Notes: generated from the sequence alone by a model not told the origin. Shown: positions 43,361 to 51,573, numbered from the stretch's first letter. The stretch is DNA of 64,000 nucleotides from an uncultured Chlamydiae bacterium (GCA_903824495.1 CAIJXB010000035.1:62001-126000), one strand, 5' to 3'. Numbers and translations: made by a program.

Positions 43361-44248
43361 CTACTCCTCTAAAGAAATGTGGTTAGGGTCTAAGGCAGCT
43401 GCCTCTATGTTTTTTTCTAAACAAGAAACAAGGTGTGGGCTGTTTTTCTGCAGCCAAGAATGTACGATCTGAAGCTCTTTTTGCAGAGTTTCGTAAGAAG
43501 AAACATTGCTATCTTTTAAGTGAGACAAGTTGCCTATATCAAATAGGACTGGCTTGTCTTCACAAATGCCGGTGTTGTATTCTAGGCTGATGTCTGAGTC
43601 GCTAATGTTCTTGGCTATTCTTTTTTGTATGACCTGGACAAAGGAAGAAAAAAAGGGTGCCATTTTTTCTTCATTATTCTTGTGCTTTGCAAAATAAGAG
43701 AGGAAGCCTTCTGCTTTTTTTTGTAAAATAAACTCTATGCCGTCTGCTGGAACAATGTGGCGTACCTGGATGGGATCATAAAGACAGAGGGGAGTATTCA
43801 ACCCTTCGGTTTTTTGTAGGTGCAAATAGATGAGGCCCGTTTCTTCTTTAAGCTCATCAGCTGCGATCTGATAGCTTGTAAAGTCGTGCTCTTTTTTTTC
43901 TGCTTTTCTCTTTTTTAAGTCTGCTACCCAAGAAGCTGGAACATATTGGGTCCAAAGAGGAGGCTCTATTTCTTTCCATTTGAGCAGTTTTAAGACGTAT
44001 TTGTCATCTTCGGAAACGAATACGTAGCACTGAAGCCCTTTTGTCATGAAGCGAAAGGGTTTTCTTAAAATCGCCCTAATAGGCTCAAGTTCTTGCTCAG
44101 AAAGTCCGAGGTCACCTTTTAAGTCATAAGAGGACCTGGCTTTAGCAAGAGCAAAGCCCTTTGTTTTCTTCCGGCATAGATCTTGCAGTCCAAGAAATCC
44201 AAGAGAAAAAAGAAGAAGAATTGTAGTAACTTTAAAGAGTTTTCTCAT
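43361..44248 (-). CDS. Kinase-fold-like protein with N-terminal hydrophobic segment (paralogue 3)
   Basis: 295 residues from ATG 44248 (AGGATT just before). The helix TTILLLFSLGFLGLQDL precedes KKTKGFALAK. Conserved with paralogue 2: MTKGLQCYVFVSEDDKYVLK (Lys87), SYQIAADELKEETG, VPADGIEFILQKKAEGF, and SDSDISLEYNTGI with FDIGN (Asp219, Asn225, Asp237). The spacing from Lys to D...N to DIG is that expected of a compact kinase lobe arrangement. First gene of the operon; its stop overlaps the ribosome-binding site of the next. Confidence 0.6.
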   Translation of the reverse strand: MRKLFKVTTILLLFSLGFLGLQDLCRKKTKGFALAKARSSYDLKGDLGLSEQELEPIRAILRKPFRFMTKGLQCYVFVSEDDKYVLKLLKWKEIEPPLWTQYVPASWVADLKKRKAEKKEHDFTSYQIAADELKEETGLIYLHLQKTEGLNTPLCLYDPIQVRHIVPADGIEFILQKKAEGFLSYFAKHKNNEEKMAPFFSSFVQVIQKRIAKNISDSDISLEYNTGICEDKPVLFDIGNLSHLKDSNVSSYETLQKELQIVHSWLQKNSPHLVSCLEKNIEAAALDPNHISLEE

Positions 44249-44258
44249 AATCCTATCC

Positions 44259-44287
44259 AGGATACAGCGAAGAGAGAAAATTGTCAA
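44259..44287 (-). promoter_or_regulatory. Candidate promoter of the kinase-like/GT operon
   Basis: On the minus strand, TTGACA (44287–44282), a 17-base spacer and TATCCT (44264–44259). The −10 is only 10 bases before ATG 44248, which would give an almost leaderless mRNA. Confidence 0.6.
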
Positions 44288-44394
44288 AAGCTTGCCGTTA
44301 GGTTTAAGATCTTGTGTCAAAAAAACAAGGAAATATGCACTATGCAAGCCAATGTTTTTTTTGAATCAGACCTTCATCTTATAAGAGGCCCTTT

Positions 44395-45246
44395 ATGCGA
44401 AACTTTCAATCACTATTTAAAACTATTTTTATATTTCAGATCTTTTGTGTTTTTAAGATTTTTGCGGGATCCATCCCTTTTAATAATGACTTCAATCACT
44501 ACAGTGGACAAGAGATCAACGATATAAGGCTTGTAGGGGAAAGATGCACCGGGACCAACTATATCTTAGGGCTTATCAAGAAAAACTTCCCAGATTATCA
44601 TTCGAGCGCTCCTGTGAAGCATTTTTTACCTTGGTTTGATTTACCAGCATTCAACATCTCTAAAAAGGTGGGAGAAAAGCAAGACTTTGGCCTCTTATCA
44701 AATTTAGGGGATTCAATACTTCTTGTTTTAGCGGTGAGAGATCCTTACGATTGGCTCAGAAGCTTTTATGCACAACCTCATCACGCCTCTAAAGACAAGA
44801 TGCTGCGCAAGGATTTTTTGTATTTTATGCAGCATGAGTGGATCCCTGCAGATGATAAGCCAGAGTATGTTGCCCCAGATCATTGGAATCCGTATGATCA
44901 AAGACGTTTTAGCAATGTTTTAGAGTTAAGGAAATATAAGACACTGAATTATCTACAGATAGGATTGCTCGCTAAAAACTTCGTTATCATTAAGTACGAA
45001 GATGTTCTCAAATCACCACAAGATTTTATCTCGTTCCTGAGCCGGTCTTACAACTTGCAGAAAGCGGACGATTTTCAAAATGTATCGACGTATAAGAACG
45101 AAGATAAAAAAACATTCCGCAAGTCTGAGTACCCACCCTTTAAAGTGAAAGAGCTTGTGTTTGTTAATCGAAACATGGATTGGGACACCGAGCGTTTGAT
45201 TGGTTATGACATGCAGGCAAGTGTAAAGAGGATAGAAGAGAGGTAA
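44395..45246 (+). CDS. Sulfotransferase-like P-loop protein with N-terminal hydrophobic segment
   Basis: 283 residues. A hydrophobic N-terminus (TIFIFQIFCVFKIFAG) resembles a signal peptide or anchor. The body has the two PAPS-binding signatures: LVGERCTGTNYILGLI (5'-phosphosulfate loop) and LAVRDPYDWLRSFYAQPHH (3'-phosphate loop). Family members move sulfate from PAPS to sugars, lipids or proteins. The acceptor is unknown. It is transcribed divergently from the kinase-like/GT operon across ~145 bases. ATG 44395 is the first start that leaves the hydrophobic segment near the N-terminus. Confidence 0.72.
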   Translation: MRNFQSLFKTIFIFQIFCVFKIFAGSIPFNNDFNHYSGQEINDIRLVGERCTGTNYILGLIKKNFPDYHSSAPVKHFLPWFDLPAFNISKKVGEKQDFGLLSNLGDSILLVLAVRDPYDWLRSFYAQPHHASKDKMLRKDFLYFMQHEWIPADDKPEYVAPDHWNPYDQRRFSNVLELRKYKTLNYLQIGLLAKNFVIIKYEDVLKSPQDFISFLSRSYNLQKADDFQNVSTYKNEDKKTFRKSEYPPFKVKELVFVNRNMDWDTERLIGYDMQASVKRIEER

Positions 45247-45251
45247 AAAAG

Positions 45252-45279
45252 AAAAGCCGGCTTTTAGAGCCGGCTTTTT
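45252..45279. terminator. Bidirectional intrinsic terminator
   Basis: An 11-bp stem (AAAAGCCGGCT / AGCCGGCTTTT) with a 5-base loop and T-rich flanks on both strands. It ends the sulfotransferase-like gene and the convergent DUF3604 gene. Confidence 0.85.
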
Positions 45280-45280
45280 C

Positions 45281-47203
45281 TTAAGCTTTTTTCTTAGCTT
45301 TTTTAGGAGCTACTTGAGGCTGGATGTCGTGTAGATCGATCCAGATAGGGGAAGTCCAAGCCATATGGCCGTCTTCTTGTAGAACACGAAGATAGTAGTA
45401 GACAAAGTCTGGCGTTTCAGAGGTTCCAGGCAGGGCTACTTGGGTGATCATTTCGGAATCATCAAAAGTAAATTCCAAATTGGGTTCATTAGGATAAAGA
45501 GTATGAATCAACTTTCCATTTCGAATGACTTCAATCTCTTTAATCGGACAGGTTCCTGCTACATACCCGGAAATGTGTCTGTTGTAGACGAGTCCTGGTT
45601 TTGTTTTCGTGCTTAATTCCGATCCCATAGGGATTCCTGCGATTGCAAATCCCAAGATAATTCTTTCCCCTGTTGTGGCATAGCAGCTACGATTGTAAAG
45701 AGCTGTAAAAAGAGCTTCTCTTGTGTGTTCAGGGGCCATGATCCCGGTGAGTCCTGGAGTATATTGGAGTTGGTCTCCTTCAAAGAGTTCGCTAAAGACG
45801 CCCCGATCATCAAGACCTCCAGCTACAAAACCGAAACGGAGATTTTGATTGAGAGCTTTACGAATCGATCCATCAGCCCAAGGGAAAAGCCCTGTTTTGC
45901 CCGAAGATGTAATGGGTCTTGTATTGCCTTCTTCTTCTGTGCACTCAGAGGAGCCCCAAGCATTATAAATTTCTACAACGCGTTCAAATTCCGGTGTGAA
46001 GTCCCCAAAGTTTGTTCCAATCCCTTTGGCCATAGAAAAACTAGGAATAGCAATAAGCTCTTTAGGGGTGAGACCTTTATAGATCTTTTTAAGACCGCTA
46101 TTTTTAGGGTCTTTTTTACGTAAGATAGGTTTGTTGTCTTTTGCAAAGACAAACGTTCTAAGGCCTTCTTCTGGAAGGTCTGATTCCCATTGCATGCCTA
46201 AGAAGGTTGCAAATCTATTTTCTTCGTTAAATTCAGTCACATGGCTACTAATAGACTTCCACACTTCATTAGATGTTTCTTCTGCACTTTCAAAAGAAGA
46301 GGTAGAGAAAAACTGAAGTGATTTTTCATCTCTGATGTGCCTTAGGCATGTTTCTATGTTTTCTGCAGAGTCTACACGTTCAGATTCTCCATGGAGAAGT
46401 CCCCAGAAAAGACTTTTATCTTGTTCTGCAAAACACTTGATCGGGTAGGAGCGGAATCTTTCTTTGGTCTGCATGTTTTCTAATTGGATTCTGTAAACAC
46501 CAGGCTCATTGAAATAGAGATTTGGTAGACTTAAAAATCCAGTTTCAGGAACAAAGAGTTTCCAGCTTAGGTTTTCTCTTAGGTGTTCGTAGGTAAGCTC
46601 GATCAAAGTGCCTTCAGGGGCATGATTTGTGAGGTTTCCATACTGATCTTCAAAGCGTAGAACGAGATCAAAGCGCTTGTTTCTAGCCACCACAGAAGGA
46701 GCGATGATTCGAATTGTAAAAAGCTCGTTTCCTCTTACATCGAGGTTGAAGACTTCAGGGTCTTTGTAGTCGCCTTTCCCTTTAGGATCGATGAATAGGT
46801 GGAACGGGCGTCTTCTTTGAATGATTGTTTGGCAGCGGGATCCGAACTCTTTTCCACTTTTTTTGTCGGCATCTGGAGATCCGAGTCCGATAGTAAAAGA
46901 TTCGCCAGTTTTAATTTCAGAAGGAAGAGCAAACTCAAAATCGGGGACGATCCCATCGATAGGGTCTAAGGTCTTTGCAGATAAAATCTTCCCATCAGGC
47001 ATTACGCCCCATATAAGATTGGATTTTTCTTTTAAGTTCACTTGAGGGATCTGCCAGTCTATCTCTCTGCCTTTAGATTGAAGATCGAATTTGATCTTGG
47101 TCCCTTTAGGTAGTGTAGAGGAAGTGGTATACACAAACTTCCAATTGGAAGTCTCTCCAGCATAAGAAAGACTGGGTTCTGTCACGCAAATAGATCGTCG
47201 CAT
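45281..47203 (-). CDS. DUF3604 family protein
   Basis: 640 residues. An N-terminal beta-rich region precedes WGLLHGESERVDSAENIE, the position where DUF3604/PHP-like proteins carry their metal-binding HxH; the region continues through VVEIYNAWGSSECTEEEG, NLRFGFVAGGLDDRG and YNRSCYATTGERIILGFAI. The first motif is HGES rather than HxH, so metal binding may be altered. The tail is Lys-rich. Function is unknown. Confidence 0.7.
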   Translation of the reverse strand: MRRSICVTEPSLSYAGETSNWKFVYTTSSTLPKGTKIKFDLQSKGREIDWQIPQVNLKEKSNLIWGVMPDGKILSAKTLDPIDGIVPDFEFALPSEIKTGESFTIGLGSPDADKKSGKEFGSRCQTIIQRRRPFHLFIDPKGKGDYKDPEVFNLDVRGNELFTIRIIAPSVVARNKRFDLVLRFEDQYGNLTNHAPEGTLIELTYEHLRENLSWKLFVPETGFLSLPNLYFNEPGVYRIQLENMQTKERFRSYPIKCFAEQDKSLFWGLLHGESERVDSAENIETCLRHIRDEKSLQFFSTSSFESAEETSNEVWKSISSHVTEFNEENRFATFLGMQWESDLPEEGLRTFVFAKDNKPILRKKDPKNSGLKKIYKGLTPKELIAIPSFSMAKGIGTNFGDFTPEFERVVEIYNAWGSSECTEEEGNTRPITSSGKTGLFPWADGSIRKALNQNLRFGFVAGGLDDRGVFSELFEGDQLQYTPGLTGIMAPEHTREALFTALYNRSCYATTGERIILGFAIAGIPMGSELSTKTKPGLVYNRHISGYVAGTCPIKEIEVIRNGKLIHTLYPNEPNLEFTFDDSEMITQVALPGTSETPDFVYYYLRVLQEDGHMAWTSPIWIDLHDIQPQVAPKKAKKKA

Positions 47204-47294
47204 TGTTAGTAGGCTCCCGGAAATACCGTTTTAAATAGTTGTATTGTGCCTTAAGAAAGGTTTCTTTTTCAAGGTCGATCCTAAAAAAGAAATT

Positions 47295-48608
47295 TCAACG
47301 TGTTTTTTTACTCTTTTGATTCTTTTGAGTGATTTTAATTTTTCGAATAGAGCGTTCGTCTGATTTGAGAACTTCAAGATCGATGGTGTCTAAGTGGATT
47401 TTCCAGCCTTTAGAAGGGATTTCTCCGGCTTTATGGAAGATATATCCCCCAATGGTGTCATATTCTGCATTTGTTGGAATATGGATTCCTAAATTTTCTT
47501 CCACATCTAAGATGCTCATTTTTGCATCGACGATCCATCCCCCAGAAGAAAGGGGAAGGAAGTTCTTTTCTTCTTGGATGTCGTATTCATCTTCGATCTC
47601 TCCGACAAGCTCTTCAAGGATATCTTCAATGGTAACAATTCCTTCTGTTCCGCCGTACTCGTCCACTACAATCGCTAAGTGGATCTGTTTATTTCGGAAC
47701 TCCTGCAACAGTTGTGCGATCTTTTTAGTTTCTGGAGTGTATAAAACAGGTTTAACAAACTGCTCTACCGTTTTATGTAAAGCTTCAGTTGGGTGTTTGT
47801 TTTCGATGTGTTTTGTATAGATAGAAAGAACATCTTTATAAAGAAGAACGCCTATGATTTTATCGACGTTTTCTTTGTAAACGGGGATACGGCTGTACCC
47901 TTCTAAAGAAAAATGTTTCGCAGCTTCTAAAATCGAAGTTTCAGAAGAGAGGCTAAAGACGTCGATTCTGGGAACCATGACTTCTCTAACGATCCGGTCT
48001 TTAAAAGAAATGACCGTGTGGATGAGCTTTTTTTCATTGCTCTCTAAATATCTGCCAAGCTCGGATTCTGAAAGGTAGTTCAGGAGCTTATCTTGCAGTT
48101 TAAAGGGGAGCTTAGAAGGAGAGGCAGAAGTCTCCGATCTTTGAAAAAGTTTTTTGCATCCGAAGTAGAGGAGCATCAATGGTAAATAAGGAATAGTGAA
48201 GAGGGATGCAGGCAAAGAGAGAACTCTTACAGTAGCTTTAGGTGCTTTCTCGGCAATGAGAGAAATGAATAGTTCTAAAAAAAGAGAAATCAGCACGATG
48301 GTGAAAATAGCTACAAGGGGATTGATCCCAGATTCTGTTTTGCCAAGAAACATAAGGTAAAAACAAGTAAATCCAAAAATCAGGTAATAGATGAATTTAG
48401 AAAGGCCTAAAGTAAAGAGGATCGATTCCCAGGTGTTTTTAGGGCTAGTCCAAGCGAAGAATTTAAATAGCGGAAATCTGGAGGAGTCTTGGATTTCTTC
48501 TTTCCCTTGGATTTTTCCAAGAGCTCGTAAGGCAATATGAAGCCCTGATACGATCGCCGCAGGGATTAGGTAGAAGGCAGAGTAGAAGATTTTTTCAAAT
48601 GGGATCAA
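47295..48608 (-). CDS. CorC/HlyC-family membrane protein with CBS pair (TlyC-like)
   Basis: 437 residues. N-terminal membrane helices of the DUF21/CNNM type (~residues 5–160) are followed by the CBS pair (IVREVMVPRIDVFSLSSETS, GYSRIPVYKENVDKIIGVLL, IVVDEYGGTEGIVTIEDILE) and a C-terminal CorC_HlyC domain (DTIGGYIFHKAGEIP). Members are proposed Mg2+ or Co2+ exporters; the 'hemolysin' label is historical. Followed 47 bases upstream by ybeY, as remembered in C. trachomatis. Confidence 0.9.
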   Translation of the reverse strand: MIPFEKIFYSAFYLIPAAIVSGLHIALRALGKIQGKEEIQDSSRFPLFKFFAWTSPKNTWESILFTLGLSKFIYYLIFGFTCFYLMFLGKTESGINPLVAIFTIVLISLFLELFISLIAEKAPKATVRVLSLPASLFTIPYLPLMLLYFGCKKLFQRSETSASPSKLPFKLQDKLLNYLSESELGRYLESNEKKLIHTVISFKDRIVREVMVPRIDVFSLSSETSILEAAKHFSLEGYSRIPVYKENVDKIIGVLLYKDVLSIYTKHIENKHPTEALHKTVEQFVKPVLYTPETKKIAQLLQEFRNKQIHLAIVVDEYGGTEGIVTIEDILEELVGEIEDEYDIQEEKNFLPLSSGGWIVDAKMSILDVEENLGIHIPTNAEYDTIGGYIFHKAGEIPSKGWKIHLDTIDLEVLKSDERSIRKIKITQKNQKSKKTR

Positions 48609-48655
48609 CGGGGTCCTCTATAGTAACTAAGCTGATTAAAACGCTGCATGGGGAT

Positions 48656-49117
48656 TTAAGACAATCTTTTTTTAGAAATAGGAAAAGGAGCACAAATTTT
48701 TAAACATTTTTGCTCCATCCTGCGCATGGTTCTGCGTGAGGATGGATCTAAATCGTCATAGCCAAGGAGGTGGAGGATTCCGTGGATGATGTAGAGGGTC
48801 GTTTCTTCGTGGGGATCTAGATTTTGTTCTTCGGCGTATTCTATGGCAACTTTGGGGCATACGAACACTTCCCCTAAAATACGGTGTTTGCCCGCTGGAG
48901 TTTTTGGGTCGTCTATAGGAAAAGAGATGCAGTCGGTGGGGGAGGGATCGGAAAAAAAAGAATCGTGGACTTTTCCGATGGCGGACTTGGTAACAAAATG
49001 AAGGATGACTTCATCTGTGTCAATTTTTAAGGTTCTTAAGAGAAACGGAACCATCAGCTTAATGCTTGCGATCGAGAGGGGAAGGTCTTTTTGATTATTA
49101 TAAATCGTGGTGATCAT
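48656..49117 (-). CDS. ybeY: Endoribonuclease YbeY
   Basis: 153 residues. The signature H-G-x-L-H-L-x-G-Y-D is seen as HGILHLLGYDDLDPSSRRTM. E. coli YbeY uses three His zinc ligands; the third position, normally His after GYD, is Asp here. YbeY matures 16S rRNA 3' ends and takes part in ribosome quality control. The ATG immediately follows a hairpin and a pyrimidine tract and has no visible Shine–Dalgarno. Confidence 0.93.
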   Translation of the reverse strand: MITTIYNNQKDLPLSIASIKLMVPFLLRTLKIDTDEVILHFVTKSAIGKVHDSFFSDPSPTDCISFPIDDPKTPAGKHRILGEVFVCPKVAIEYAEEQNLDPHEETTLYIIHGILHLLGYDDLDPSSRRTMRRMEQKCLKICAPFPISKKRLS

Positions 49118-49125
49118 AAGAAGAA

Positions 49126-49157
49126 AGGGCCGACTTTATTTTGATAAAGTCCGCCCT
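49126..49157 (-). terminator. Hairpin with pyrimidine tail just before ybeY
   Basis: A 14-bp stem with one mismatch (AGGGCGGACTTTAT / ATAAAGTCGGCCCT on the minus strand), a 4-base loop, then TTCTTCTT. It lies between the small basic protein gene and ybeY and may terminate or attenuate. Confidence 0.6.
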
Positions 49158-49188
49158 ATATAAAATCCTTTAAAGCAGAGTGTTGTTT

Positions 49189-49350
49189 TTAAGGAAGAAC
49201 CGGAGTTTTAGGGAGACCTGTCACTCTCGTGTTTTCTCCATCTTTCCAACGTCCTAATTTTTTAAGAACATCAATACGCTCAAAACGCTTTAAAACGTTT
49301 CTTTTTTTTGCGCCTTTGCTTGACTTTCCGTAACTTGGGTGTCTTGACAT
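49189..49350 (-). CDS. Chlamydia/Verrucomicrobia small basic protein (TIGR04137-like)
   Basis: 53 residues, starting MSRHPSYGKSSKGAKKRN, then VLKRFERIDVLKKLGRWKD and RVTGLPKTP. I recognise this as the small basic protein conserved in Chlamydiae and Verrucomicrobia, reported as linked to rRNA or ribosomes. Too short for most gene finders. The composition (many Lys/Arg) suggests RNA binding. Confidence 0.85.
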   Translation of the reverse strand: MSRHPSYGKSSKGAKKRNVLKRFERIDVLKKLGRWKDGENTRVTGLPKTPVLP

Positions 49351-49365
49351 AATGAAATACCTTTC

Positions 49366-49533
49366 TTACTTAATTTTTGGAATAAAAGCCAGTCCAGCGA
49401 GATTTCCTTCAACAGCATTGGCGTGGGGTTTATAGGAAACGGCATCAGCCTTACTTCCGGTCTTAAGAGCGGGAGGTCTGCATCGTTTTGGGGAGCGGTT
49501 TCTTCTTTCTTGTTGCTTGCTAATTCTTACCAT
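49366..49533 (-). CDS. Second small basic conserved chlamydial protein
   Basis: 55 residues from ATG 49533: MVRISKQQERRNRSPKRCRP, then ALKTGSKADAVSYKPHANAV and GLAFIPKIK. Strongly basic N-terminal half. It lies 15 bases before the TIGR04137-like gene; C. trachomatis has two such small genes next to ybeY (CT421.1/CT421.2, from memory). Longer in-frame reading to 49677 lacks a credible start. Confidence 0.7.
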   Translation of the reverse strand: MVRISKQQERRNRSPKRCRPPALKTGSKADAVSYKPHANAVEGNLAGLAFIPKIK

Positions 49534-49809
49534 GGGGATAACTCCAAAAAATCTTTTTTGCGCTAAGTATAGTGTGGAAAAGGAAAAGATGCAAGGAAGT
49601 TTTAAGCTCCCTATAAATAGATATTTCAAGTTGTTTGTTTTAAGTGCTTTACAATTCCTTTCCGGAAGGAGGAACATAGATTCTTGGGTGTTTATAAAAA
49701 TTGAGACTATAGAGCCTGGCCTCTTACAATATTTTTTGATGCGATTCGTATTGTCCTCGGCATAAAAAAAAGTTTTTGTTAAATTGACGTCTGAAAATGA
49801 GGCGAAACC

Positions 49810-50500
49810 ATGAAAACTTCGATAATCGCTATAGGTCTGTTGCTTTCTTTTTTACAGGGGCATCTTTTTGCAAATATAAAAGATGTAAATAGGAGTATAA
49901 GAACCCAAGAAGAATCTACGTATGATTGTGCCAGATTTTCAGCGTTATATGCCTCTAGAGGAGAGGATTATTTAATCTTAGGCGATGACCAAAAGGCCCT
50001 TGAAGATTTTCTGCGTTCTTACGAATATGCTTTAAAGTCTGGAGATGAAATAGAAGAAGCCATTATTTGGTGCTTTTCTTGTTTATATTCGTCTAGAAGA
50101 TTTAGAGTCGGCTAAAGAGGTTTATTCTCACTTGGATTCTATTTTAGGCAGTGGGGCTTGCTTTCAATGCACACAATCTACCGCTCGTCCAAGTAAGCGA
50201 TTTGCCGGACCTGTTCTATCTCAACACCCAGATTGCCCCATTTATGGGCCTGATCAAATTTCCATTAGAGAATGTTTAGACAGAGTAGATACTACAGTAG
50301 AGGCGATCACAATTCTCATTGCCGCAGTTAAAAGAACCGAAGTAAGGACTTTGGCTATTGCATTCATTAGGCAACTGGAAAACAAAGCTAGAAATTGTTG
50401 TATTGCAGGAGGAATATGGAAAGGGTGTCTACAAATTCTTGTGAATAAATTACATTATTGGAAAGTGCTCGGAATCCCGGCGGATCCTGCGTGGGATTAA
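49810..50500 (+). pseudogene. Frameshifted gene for a secreted TPR-like protein
   Basis: A start with GAGG upstream encodes a signal peptide (MKTSIIAIGLLLSFLQGHLF) and a TPR-like segment (YLILGDDQKALEDFLRSYEY) up to residue ~85. This frame ends at 50115 with a nonsense-looking tail. The +1 frame opens at 50054 and continues sensibly (YIRLEDLESAKEVYSHLDSI, then CFQC...CPIYGPDQISIRECLD, CCIAGGIWKGCLQILVN, ending IPADPAWD) to 50500. The overlap 50054–50112 must contain a one-base indel. It could be a pseudogene, a programmed frameshift or a sequencing error. The Cys-rich second half suggests a periplasmic or secreted location. Confidence 0.7.
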
Positions 50501-50546
50501 ATATTAAGTTTAAAGAAAAAAAGTAAAACAACTTTTGAGGTTTTCT

Positions 50547-51137
50547 ATGAAAAAAGCAGCTCTTTTTACCACTGTTATTATCTGCTCTTTCTTAGGGCAT
50601 GCTAAGGAACCTCTTTTTCTTCTCTCATCAGATCCGGTTGTTCAAGAGAAGCAAGCGCCTCTTAAAGGGCTTCGCTCATTTGTTTTTTTTCCGTTGCTAA
50701 AGATGGAAGAAAAACATGTGGAGAAAACAATTGAGTTGATGGACCTCGAGCTTAAAAAAGTAGGTTGTATTATCAAGAAACAGGTCTTAACTCCAGAAGG
50801 GGCGGATTTAGAGTGTTTTTCTAATCCAACGCTTCAATTCTCTATCGAGCAGCTTGTGGATTCAAACAACAAACCTCTTTCTATTTTACAGGCTACTTTA
50901 TCGGTAAGAAATACAGCAGAAATCGGTAAACCAGGCGAGCTGACTTCTTTGAATACAAATCATTGGTCTGTCTATTTAAAAAAGACAAATGATGTTCAAA
51001 AGGTTATCAAAAAGACTCTTCCTTCTTTACTTAGCCAGTTTATGGCAGAGTTTCAGAGCTCTCATTCTCCTGAAGAGAAGCCTACATTTTATATCACTTA
51101 CGATAGTTCTTGGTGGAAAGATCCGACTGCTAAATAG
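50547..51137 (+). CDS. Secreted hypothetical protein
   Basis: 196 residues from ATG 50547 with a signal peptide (MKKAALFTTVIICSFLGHAK) and GAGG upstream. The mature region is a mixed alpha/beta domain with one long amphipathic helix (MEEKHVEKTIELMDLELKKV) and ends FYITYDSSWWKD. No family recognised. Four bases separate it from the convergent HolC-like gene. Periplasmic or outer-membrane-associated is likely. Confidence 0.7.
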   Translation: MKKAALFTTVIICSFLGHAKEPLFLLSSDPVVQEKQAPLKGLRSFVFFPLLKMEEKHVEKTIELMDLELKKVGCIIKKQVLTPEGADLECFSNPTLQFSIEQLVDSNNKPLSILQATLSVRNTAEIGKPGELTSLNTNHWSVYLKKTNDVQKVIKKTLPSLLSQFMAEFQSSHSPEEKPTFYITYDSSWWKDPTAK

Positions 51138-51141
51138 AGAT

Positions 51142-51567
51142 CTATGTATTCCCCATACAAAGAGTAAATCCAGCCTTTTGATACTGTTTAAACTTACTTT
51201 GAAAAGCAGCCGCTTTTTGAGGATGGGTTAGATCTTCCAGCTCATAAAGTAGTTTTAAGGCTGGAGTAGCGGTATAGGGCGTTTGGCAGAGGTTGAATAC
51301 GATAGGGCAGGCTTCTATGGACGGAAGGGGTAGGGAGAGGAAAACGAGGTCCTGGAAGGGTAGCAACACTTCTGTAGAGTGGGGAAGGAAGCTCTCTTTG
51401 GGCTCTTTCCAAAGAAGAGCGTCTACAAATTCTAAAGAAGCTTTATCTGGGACGATGATCTGGATTTTTTCTTTTTGAACAAAATGGGAAGTAACGGTTT
51501 GAACAAGAGCTCGCACTTTAGCGCTGGGTTCTTTGATCGTAAAGAAGATTACTTTGACTTCAGGCAT
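51142..51567 (-). CDS. holC: DNA polymerase III chi subunit (HolC)-like protein
   Basis: 141 residues. IQIIVPDKASLEFVDALLWK followed by EPKESFLPH aligns with the E. coli HolC segment DEALWARPAESFVPH, and the end KFKQYQKAGFTLCM aligns with RYKAYRVAGFNLN. HolC (chi) links the clamp loader to SSB. The match is by motif memory only. It lies 6 bases after the DUF502 pair on the same strand. Confidence 0.65.
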   Translation of the reverse strand: MPEVKVIFFTIKEPSAKVRALVQTVTSHFVQKEKIQIIVPDKASLEFVDALLWKEPKESFLPHSTEVLLPFQDLVFLSLPLPSIEACPIVFNLCQTPYTATPALKLLYELEDLTHPQKAAAFQSKFKQYQKAGFTLCMGNT

Positions 51568-51573
51568 ATTTTT

